Shown here piece by piece: positions 1 to 6,065 of a stretch of DNA of 6,610 bases. The position numbers and the translations under genes are program-made. Numbering within the stretch: the stretch's first letter is position 1; each line of letters opens with the position of its first letter. The DNA is taken from positions 1 to 6,610 of the forward strand of contig JABFWJ010000484.1 of NCBI GenBank assembly GCA_013362295.1. Reading direction: 5' to 3'. Source of the DNA: Thermoleophilia bacterium. Lineage in GTDB: Bacteria > Actinomycetota > Thermoleophilia > Gaiellales > Gaiellaceae. The notes beneath the pieces are model-generated. The model was not told where the DNA came from. It made no database searches and was given only the letters and a program-made list of their open reading frames with translations.

Positions 1-261
1 CTGTACCAGTTCCTCGGCCACGACGTGAACATCCACTTCGGCTACCGCGCGCACCTCGCCGGGCAGCCCTGGGGCGCCTACAACGAGCTGACGACGTCGC
101 CGCGCGACGGGGCGGCGTCGCTCCGTTGGGACCCGCTGCGCGAGACGAACGCCAACATCATCGACGCGAGCTACTTCGACGAGGACGTCCGCCACGACCG
201 GTCGTTCTACGCGGAGCTGTTCTACGTCGGGGTCAAGCCCGAAGCCTCGACGGCCCCCGCG
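1..261 (+). other. Unrecognised N-terminal remnant of the giant protein
   Basis: These 87 codons precede the first Ig-like domain. They are rich in aromatic and acidic residues (for example HFGYRAH, ASYFDEDVRHD and FYAELFYVG), quite unlike the Thr/Ala/Val-rich repeats that follow. The segment ends in strand-like sequence and runs into a Thr/Pro/Ala linker. It is probably the tail of a folded domain whose body lies upstream of the window. I cannot name its family. Confidence 0.5.
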
Positions 262-3200
262 GACACGACGCCGCCGACCGTCTCGATCGCGGCTCCGACC
301 GCCGGCGCGTCTGTCAGCGCGACCGTGCCCGTCACGGCGACCGCGACAGACGACACAGGTGTCGTCGGAGTCCAGCTGAAGGTCGACGGCGCGAACCTCG
401 GCGCGGAGCTGGCCGCCGCGCCCTACACGAGCTCCTGGGACACGACGCTCCTCCCGCTGGGCACGCACACGATCACCGCCGTCGCACGCGACGCGGCCGG
501 CAACACCGCCTCGGCGCCGCCCGTCACCGTCACCGTGACGAAGCCGCCGCCGATCACGTTCGTCCGCCAGCTCGGGCAGACGGGCGTCGGCAACACCGGG
601 AAGACTGTCGTGCTGACGCTGGCGAACAACGTCGAGCTCGGCGACACGGTGATCGTCTTCGCCGGCATCAGCTCGAAGGGCATCCAGTTGACGAGCATCG
701 CCGACTCCCGTGGAAACTCGTACACGGTCGACGCCACGATCAACCATCCGGTGACCTCGATGAACACGTTCGTCGGTTCCGGTTACGTCAGCACCCCTTT
801 GCAAGCGGGCGACACCATCACGGCCACCTTCTCCGCGAACCTGTACAGCGCACGCACCATCACCGCGCTCGACTTCAAGGGGATCGCCGCGACGAACCGC
901 GTCGACCAGATCGCGCTCCAGAACGGCTCGAGCCTGACCCCGAACACGCCGTTCACGGCGAATACCGCGCAGAACGACGAGCTCCTCGTCTCGGGCATCG
1001 GCCTCGAAGGAGGTCTCACGAACACGCTCACGCCGGGCAACGGCTTCACGCCGGTCGCTCCGGTCAACGCGACACTCGGATCGGTCTCGCGGACGTTGCA
1101 GCAGTCGTACAAGATCGTCAGCGCGCTGAGCCAGTACCGGGCGCAGGCAACCCTCTCGGCCAGCACGTTCTGGGACGACGCGCTCGTGACCTACCGTGCC
1201 GCCGTCGACACGGCGCCGGCCCCGATCGCCGGCGCGGACGTCACCGGCAAGTGGCAGGGGCCGTTCGACTGGCCGCTCGTGGCGGTGCACAGCGTGCTGC
1301 AGCCGACGGGCGGGGTCCTCGTCTGGGACGGGTTCGGGGCGGCGGTCAACTCCGAACGCGTGTGGGACCCGGTCACGGCGACCTTCTCGCCGGCCGCGAG
1401 CGGCGTGAACCTCTTCTGTGCCGGACACGTCGAGCTGCCGGACGGCAAGACGCTCGTGCTCGGCGGTCACGTCAAGGCCTACGTCGGCCTGAACAACGCA
1501 ACGGTGTTCGACCCTGCCACAAAGACGTGGACTGCGGGAGCGGCGATGACCGACGCCCGCTGGTACCCCACGGCGACGGAGCTTCCGAACGGCAAGGTGC
1601 TCGTCGTCTCGGGCGACAACCTGACACACGGCGATCTGACGCAGCCGAGCTACCTCGTCGACAGCTCGAACACGCTGCCCGAGATCTACGACCCGGTAAC
1701 GAACAGCTGGCAGGACTTCCCGAACGCGCGCCTCAAGATGCCGATGTACCCACAGATGTTCGTGGCGCCCGACGGACGCGTCGTCAGCACTGGCCCGGAC
1801 CCGACCACGCGCGTCTTCGATCCGAGCAGCGGATCGTGGTCGGTGCTCGGCGACAGCGGCTTCACCGGGCACGCGGCCGTGATGTACCGGCCGGGGAAGA
1901 TCCTGAAGGCCGGCACGTATGCGGAGCCCGGCGGCCCCACAATCGCCGTCGACGGGAAGGCGGGCGTCCTCGACCTGAACCAGACCGCACCGACCTGGCG
2001 GCAGGTGACGCCGCTCACCTACCCGCGCGCGTACCTGCAGCTGACCGTGCTCCCGGACGGCAATGTCCTCGCGACCGGCGGCGAGTCCGCCTCGGACGGC
2101 ATCGACCTGACCAAGGGCGTTCTGCCGGCCGAGCTCTGGGATGCGACGACAGAGAAGTGGACGACCGTCGCGTCGATGCAGACGCCTCGGATGTACCACT
2201 CGACCGCCCTCCTCCTCCCCGACGGCCGTGTGCTGATGGCCGGCGGCGGGCAGCTCGAGAACTCGACCGCCACGAACGAGACGAACGCGGAGATCTACTC
2301 GCCGCCGTATCTGTTCAAGGGTGCGCGCCCCACGATCACGTCGGTCCAGACGAACATCGACTACGGCAAACCGTTCACGATCGCGACACCCGACGCGCCG
2401 GGCATCCAGTCGGTCGCTCTCGTCCGTCCGGGCGCGGTCACGCTCTCGATCGACATGCAGCAGCGCTACATCCCGCTGACGTTCACGAAGGGAACGGGCG
2501 CGCTCACCGCGACCGCCCCCGCGGATGCCGCCACGGCACCGAGCGGCTACTACATGCTCTTCATCGTCAACGGCAACGGCGTGCCGTCCGTCGCCGGCTG
2601 GGTGCGGCTCCCCGCGCCGTGGGAGGACAACGTCCCACCCACCGCGCCTTCTGCGCTGTCGGCGTCCGGCGTGATCGGCCAGGCCAGCCTCTCGTGGACG
2701 GCCGCGACGGACAACAAGGCAGTCGCACGCTACGAGGTGTACCGCTCGACGTCGCCGGGCGTCGCCGCGACACCCGCGAACTGGATCGCCGAGACGACGA
2801 CGACGTCGTACGTCGACAAGACCACCCCGGGGACCTATTACTACGCCGTGACTGCCGTCGACGGCGCGGGCAATGCGGGACCGCTCTCGAACGAGGCCAC
2901 GGTCAACGTCCTCGCCGACCTGACGGCGCCGACGGTCGCGCTCAGCGCTCCCAGTCCCGGCCAGACCGTGGCCGGAACGATCAGCGTGACGGCGAACGCG
3001 AACGACAATGTCGCCGTCGCGGGCGTGCAGTTCCGCCTCGACGGCCAGCCGCTCGACGCGGAGGCGACGGCAGCGCCGTACTCCGCCAAGTGGGACACCA
3101 CGCAGTCGGCGAACGGAACACACACGTTGACCGCGGTCGCGCGCGACACCTCCGGGAACAGTACGACGTCGGCTGCGGTCGTCGTCACCGTGTTCAATCC

Positions 3201-5109
3201 GGTCGCGGGCATCCAGTTCGTGCGCGACCTGGGGGCCGCCAACGTCGCCAACACGGGACAGACGGTGCAGCTGACGCTCGCGAGCCCCGTCGCGCAGGGA
3301 CACACCGTGATCGTGGCCGCGGGGATCAACTCCTGGGGGATCCTCGTCAACTCGATCACCGACACCCGCGGGAACACGTACACGGTCGATGCGACCGTCA
3401 ACCACACCGGGACGTCGCTCAACAGCTACGTCGGCTCGGGCTATATCTCCACCGCCCTGCAGGCGGGCGACAAGATCACGGTCACCTTCTCGACGAGCCT
3501 CTACTCGACGAGGCTGGTCAGCGCGTCGGACTTCTCCGGCATCGCCTCCGCAAACCGCGTCGACGCGAGCGCGGGCGCGTTCGGCAGCTCCACGAGCCCG
3601 GCCAGCCCGAACGTGACCACGACGCAGCCCGGTGAGCTGCTCGTCGCGGGCTTCGGCTCGGCGAGCAGCACGACACTCACGCCGGCGTTCCCGTTCACCG
3701 CCCTCACGCCGACCACGACCTTGCTCGGGAGCGTCGTGCGCAGCATCTATCCGGCCTGGTGGATCGCTCCGGGCACCGGCACCTACAAATCCTCCGGAAC
3801 CCTCGGCGCGATCTCGCAGTGGACAGCCGCGGTCGTCGGGTACAAGCCGACGGGCAGCGATCCGCCGGTCGGCGACACGACGCCGCCTTCCGCGCCCGGC
3901 ACGCTCACCGCAACGTCGTCGCAGATCGGCCAGGCGACGCTCACGTGGGGCGCCGCGACGGACAACAAGGCCGTCGCGCGCTACGAGGTCTACCGCTCGA
4001 GCTCTCCGGGCGTGACGGCCACGACGGCCAATTGGATCGGCGAGGCGACGACGATGACGTACGTCGACCAGACGACGCCCGGGACGTACTACTACGCCGT
4101 GACCGCCGTCGACGGTGCGGGCAACGTAGGGCCGCTCTCGAACGAGGCGACGGTCAACGTCCTCGCGGACACGACCGCGCCGACGGTCGCGATCAACAAT
4201 CCGACTGCGGGGCAGACAGTCGCGGGGACGACGACGGTGACCGCGACGGCGAGCGACAACGTCGGCGTCGTCGGAGTGCAGCTGCGGCTCGACGGCCAGC
4301 CGCTCGGCGCGGAGGCAGCGGCGGCTCCGTACAACGCGACCTGGGACACGACGGCGACCTTCAACGGAACGCACACGCTGACCGCGGTCGCGCGCGACAA
4401 CGCCGGCAACGTCACGACGTCTGCGCCGGTGACGGTCACCGTGTTCAACCAGGGAGCCGGAATCAAGTTCGTCGCGGATCTCGGGACGGCGAATGCTGCC
4501 AACACGGGCCAGACCGCCCAGCTGACGCTGCCGGGCCCCGTCGCGCGCGGGCACACGGTGATCGTGTTCGCAGGGATCAACTCGTGGGGCATCCTGATCA
4601 ACTCGATCACCGACACCCGCGGCAACCTCTACACCGTGGACGCGACCGTCAATCACACCGGCACGTCGCTCAACAGCTACATCGGGTCCGGGTACGTCTC
4701 GACGGCGCTCCAGGCGGGCGACAAGATCACGGTCACGTTCTCCGCGAGCCTCTACTCGACGAGGATGGTCAGCGCCGCGGACTTCGCCGGGATTGCCTCG
4801 ACCAACCGGGTCGACACGAGTGCAGTCGCGCAGGGCAGCTCGAACGCTCCGAGCACCGCGACGATCGCCACCACGCAGCCGGGCGACCTCCTGGCCGCCG
4901 GCTTCGGATCCGCGAACAGCGCGACGTTCACACCGGCGTTCCCCTTCACCGGCCTCACGCCGACCGGCACCCTCCTGGGCAGCGTCACGCGCAGCATCTA
5001 CTCGAGCTGGTGGCTGGCGCCGAACAGCGGCAGCTACAAGACGGGCGGTACCCTCAGCGCCGCCGCGCAGTGGACGGCCGCGCTGGTCGCGTACAAGGCC
5101 GGCCTCTAG
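1..5109 (+). CDS. Giant secreted-type multidomain protein with galactose-oxidase-like kelch domain, Ig-like, FN3 and repeated unknown domains (5' partial)
   Basis: The frame is open from base 1, so the gene starts upstream; 1702 codons are visible before TAG at 5107-5109. A GTG at 25 is an unlikely start, because the frame stays open before it and no signal peptide follows it. Domain order by window codon: unrecognised remnant 1-87; Ig-like 88-180; A domain 185-400; galactose/glyoxal-oxidase-like propeller plus early-set domain 411-873; FN3 876-972; Ig-like 973-1065; A domain 1071-1283; FN3 1292-1389; Ig-like 1390-1482; A domain 1488-1702. The Ig-like units begin with D-x-T-x-P-T-V and contain the HTLTAVARD-type strand usual in extracellular bacterial Ig domains. 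The protein is probably exported, with the Ig/FN3 units as spacers or adhesive parts; the export signal is outside the window. There is no C-terminal LPxTG or membrane anchor: the last residues are VAYKAGL. Substrate and true enzymatic activity are unknown. Confidence 0.93.
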   Translation: MYQFLGHDVNIHFGYRAHLAGQPWGAYNELTTSPRDGAASLRWDPLRETNANIIDASYFDEDVRHDRSFYAELFYVGVKPEASTAPADTTPPTVSIAAPTAGASVSATVPVTATATDDTGVVGVQLKVDGANLGAELAAAPYTSSWDTTLLPLGTHTITAVARDAAGNTASAPPVTVTVTKPPPITFVRQLGQTGVGNTGKTVVLTLANNVELGDTVIVFAGISSKGIQLTSIADSRGNSYTVDATINHPVTSMNTFVGSGYVSTPLQAGDTITATFSANLYSARTITALDFKGIAATNRVDQIALQNGSSLTPNTPFTANTAQNDELLVSGIGLEGGLTNTLTPGNGFTPVAPVNATLGSVSRTLQQSYKIVSALSQYRAQATLSASTFWDDALVTYRAAVDTAPAPIAGADVTGKWQGPFDWPLVAVHSVLQPTGGVLVWDGFGAAVNSERVWDPVTATFSPAASGVNLFCAGHVELPDGKTLVLGGHVKAYVGLNNATVFDPATKTWTAGAAMTDARWYPTATELPNGKVLVVSGDNLTHGDLTQPSYLVDSSNTLPEIYDPVTNSWQDFPNARLKMPMYPQMFVAPDGRVVSTGPDPTTRVFDPSSGSWSVLGDSGFTGHAAVMYRPGKILKAGTYAEPGGPTIAVDGKAGVLDLNQTAPTWRQVTPLTYPRAYLQLTVLPDGNVLATGGESASDGIDLTKGVLPAELWDATTEKWTTVASMQTPRMYHSTALLLPDGRVLMAGGGQLENSTATNETNAEIYSPPYLFKGARPTITSVQTNIDYGKPFTIATPDAPGIQSVALVRPGAVTLSIDMQQRYIPLTFTKGTGALTATAPADAATAPSGYYMLFIVNGNGVPSVAGWVRLPAPWEDNVPPTAPSALSASGVIGQASLSWTAATDNKAVARYEVYRSTSPGVAATPANWIAETTTTSYVDKTTPGTYYYAVTAVDGAGNAGPLSNEATVNVLADLTAPTVALSAPSPGQTVAGTISVTANANDNVAVAGVQFRLDGQPLDAEATAAPYSAKWDTTQSANGTHTLTAVARDTSGNSTTSAAVVVTVFNPVAGIQFVRDLGAANVANTGQTVQLTLASPVAQGHTVIVAAGINSWGILVNSITDTRGNTYTVDATVNHTGTSLNSYVGSGYISTALQAGDKITVTFSTSLYSTRLVSASDFSGIASANRVDASAGAFGSSTSPASPNVTTTQPGELLVAGFGSASSTTLTPAFPFTALTPTTTLLGSVVRSIYPAWWIAPGTGTYKSSGTLGAISQWTAAVVGYKPTGSDPPVGDTTPPSAPGTLTATSSQIGQATLTWGAATDNKAVARYEVYRSSSPGVTATTANWIGEATTMTYVDQTTPGTYYYAVTAVDGAGNVGPLSNEATVNVLADTTAPTVAINNPTAGQTVAGTTTVTATASDNVGVVGVQLRLDGQPLGAEAAAAPYNATWDTTATFNGTHTLTAVARDNAGNVTTSAPVTVTVFNQGAGIKFVADLGTANAANTGQTAQLTLPGPVARGHTVIVFAGINSWGILINSITDTRGNLYTVDATVNHTGTSLNSYIGSGYVSTALQAGDKITVTFSASLYSTRMVSAADFAGIASTNRVDTSAVAQGSSNAPSTATIATTQPGDLLAAGFGSANSATFTPAFPFTGLTPTGTLLGSVTRSIYSSWWLAPNSGSYKTGGTLSAAAQWTAALVAYKAGL
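262..540 (+). other. Ig-like domain, copy 1
   Basis: About 93 residues opening DTTPPTVSIAAP and closing in a VTVTVT strand. Internal markers are GVQLKVDG, APYTSSWDT and HTITAVARDAAGN, the typical layout of bacterial extracellular Ig-like (Big-type) domains. It is related to two further copies at 2917-3195 and 4168-4446, and is followed directly by an A domain, as they are. Its role is inferred to be a spacer or a carbohydrate/surface interaction unit. Confidence 0.8.
553..1200 (+). repeat. A domain copy 1 (~216 residues, unknown family, divergent copy)
   Basis: First of three related ~215-residue domains. Shared landmarks are an opening hydrophobic strand followed by NTG-x-T, the block DTVIVFAGI, then RGN-x-YTVDAT, GSGYVST-x-LQAGD, a F-x-x-x-LYS-x-R block, a D-F-x-GIA-x-x-NRVD block and a closing VTYRA/VAYKA strand. 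The alternating hydrophobic pattern suggests an all-beta fold, perhaps jelly-roll-like. This copy is more divergent than the other two, for example SSKGIQ where they have NSWGI. No catalytic motif is visible and I cannot assign a named family. Confidence 0.75.
1231..2619 (+). other. Galactose/glyoxal-oxidase-like kelch propeller plus early-set domain, one copper ligand replaced
   Basis: About 463 residues matching the copper-radical oxidase family (galactose oxidase, glyoxal oxidase, bacterial GlxA). Kelch-type blades recur as LPDGKTLVLGG, LPNGKVLVVSG, APDGRVVSTG, LPDGNVLATGG and LPDGRVLMAGGG. Aligned by eye to galactose oxidase, the cofactor Cys (C228) is the Cys at 1417-1419 in LFCAGH. The cross-linked Tyr (Y272) is at 1564-1566 in ARWYPT. 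The axial Tyr and His ligand (Y495-H496) are at 2194-2199 in RMYHST. The last ligand His (H581) falls on Leu at 2443-2445 in VTLSIDMQQRYIPL. Spacings fit the family: 49, 210 and 83 residues against 44, 223 and 86. The early-set domain starts near 2326 and ends in GVPSVAGWVRL. Family members oxidise alcohols or aldehydes to give hydrogen peroxide; activity here is doubtful because of the lost His. Confidence 0.9.
2626..3849 (+). repeat. FN3 - Ig-like - A domain module, copy 1
   Basis: This ~1.2-kb in-frame module begins with a fibronectin type III domain (2626-2916; landmarks TAATDNKAVARYEVYRS, TPGTYYYAVTAVDGAGN, EATVNV). It continues with an Ig-like domain (2917-3195; opening LTAPTVALSAP, with GVQFRLDGQPL) and an A domain (3211-3849; AGINSWGI, RGNTYTVDATVNH, TSLNSYVGSGY, LQAGDKITVTFS). 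The whole unit recurs at 3874-5106 in the same order and nearly the same length. The DNA is also close: for example, 26 bases beginning caggcgggcgacaag are identical at 3462-3487 and 4711-4736. Confidence 0.9.
3874..5106 (+). repeat. FN3 - Ig-like - A domain module, copy 2
   Basis: Second copy of the module: FN3 3874-4167, Ig-like 4168-4446, A domain 4462-5106. By eye the FN3 core differs from copy 1 at about 12 of 79 positions. The A domains share long identical blocks such as NSWGI, SITDTRGN, NHTGTSLNSY and LQAGDKITVTFS. The A domain runs straight to the stop codon, so this module forms the C terminus. Copies 1 and 2 resemble each other more than either resembles the Ig-A unit before the oxidase domain, which suggests tandem duplication after the oxidase-containing layout existed. 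Confidence 0.9.
5106..5109. other. Shared CTAG palindrome carrying both convergent stop codons
   Basis: The + strand gene ends TAG at 5107-5109 and the - strand propeller gene ends TAG at 5108-5106. The four bases CTAG therefore terminate both reading frames, and the coding regions overlap tail to tail by 4 bp. No non-coding DNA is left for a terminator between them, and I saw no strong GC hairpin with a T-run on either side. Confidence 0.9.
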
Positions 5110-6065
5110 ATGACGTAGACGGCGCCTTCGAGGTTGAACTTCGAGCCGGGCAGGACCGCGGGGATACGCACCGCCTGGAAGCCCGAACCGCGAGGACGGA
5201 CGGCCCAGAAGAGCGCGCGCAGCTCGGAGCCCACCACGAGGTCGCCCGCGTAGCGCGCAAGCGCCGAGGCCGGCGCGAAGAAGACGTTCTTCGACAGGGT
5301 GTCGGTGACGTACAGGCCCGGTGCCACCCCCGGGCTCGCACCGCCGCTCCCACGCGGCACCGCGACGATCGGGTTGGGGCCGTCCGGCAGCTGTGCAATG
5401 CGTCGCACGGCTCCGCGCGGGCTCATCATCAGCAGCGAGCCGGTCTTGCCCGCGTCGATCGTCAGGACGGCCTGGCCCGCGCCGCTTCCGAACCCGGCCG
5501 GGGCGACCACGATCTCGTCCGCGCCGCCCGTTGCCGTGTACCGCCCGACGCGCCGCACTACGCCCGCCGGCGAGATCGCGTACACCGCCCCCGGCGCGCT
5601 GTTCGAGCGCCCGGACCGGCCCGTCGCAGCAAGCAGCGCGAACCCGAACCGGCCGACGGTGTCGAACGCGAGCGCGCCGTCGGAGATCGCCTGCTCGGGC
5701 AGCTTCGCGAACGTCGTCACCTTCCCGCTCGGATCGATGCGGTAGATCGTGTTGTCGGGCGAATGACAGTAAAGATCGCCGGCCGCAAACCCGTGCGAGC
5801 CGGCCGGCAGCCGGCAACGCGTCTCCTCCGTCTGCTTCGGCATCGAGGCGAAGACGCCGGCCCGGCGGCCGGTACGGTCGGCGGCCCAGACCGTGTTCTT
5901 CGTGTTCTCGAGATACAGGAACCGCTCGCCGGTCCACACGATGTCGGTGAGTCGAATGCCCGTCTGCGCGTAGACGCGGAACTGCACCGCCGGCGCGGCG
6001 GCGGAGGCGGCCGAGGCGATGAGCAGTGCGAGCGCCGAGCACGCTGCGACGGCGCGCCCGCTCAC
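5106..6065 (-). CDS. Secreted beta-propeller-like protein (NHL/SMP-30-like repeats), function unknown
   Basis: 319 residues from GTG at 6065. This start is chosen because it is followed at once by a good export signal (GRAVAACSALALLIASAASA, cleavage likely after an AxA near residues 21-24). It also overlaps the upstream Sco gene's TGA in GTGA. The frame stays open further upstream, to about 6434, but only as an out-of-frame, Arg-rich shadow of the Sco gene. The mature part shows propeller-like blades ending in similar strands: NTVWAADRTGRRAGVFASMP (57-76), NTIYRIDPSGKVTTFAKLP (105-123), GAVYAISPAGVVRRVGRY (159-176) and GSLLMMSPRGAVRRIAQLP (209-227). Two Cys of the mature region (84 and 100) could form a disulphide. 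I see no catalytic motif. It probably acts outside the membrane, perhaps in binding or sensing. Co-expression with the Sco protein is likely from the overlap; a functional link is inference. Confidence 0.85.
   Translation of the reverse strand: MSGRAVAACSALALLIASAASAAAPAVQFRVYAQTGIRLTDIVWTGERFLYLENTKNTVWAADRTGRRAGVFASMPKQTEETRCRLPAGSHGFAAGDLYCHSPDNTIYRIDPSGKVTTFAKLPEQAISDGALAFDTVGRFGFALLAATGRSGRSNSAPGAVYAISPAGVVRRVGRYTATGGADEIVVAPAGFGSGAGQAVLTIDAGKTGSLLMMSPRGAVRRIAQLPDGPNPIVAVPRGSGGASPGVAPGLYVTDTLSKNVFFAPASALARYAGDLVVGSELRALFWAVRPRGSGFQAVRIPAVLPGSKFNLEGAVYVI

Noticed and set aside
25..27. GTG as the start of the giant gene
   Set aside because: The frame is open through base 1 and no export signal follows the GTG; the true start is most likely upstream of the window.
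126..3635. Long + strand open frame of 1169 codons
   Set aside because: An Arg-rich shadow frame of the giant gene without domain motifs.
2841..4625. Two similar - strand open frames (2841-3422 and 4092-4625)
   Set aside because: Their likeness simply mirrors the duplicated FN3-Ig-A module on the + strand; no start signals or recognisable protein features.
5110..5170. Possible terminator after the convergent stops
   Set aside because: CTTCGAG occurs twice as a direct, not inverted, repeat, and no GC stem with a T-run was found.
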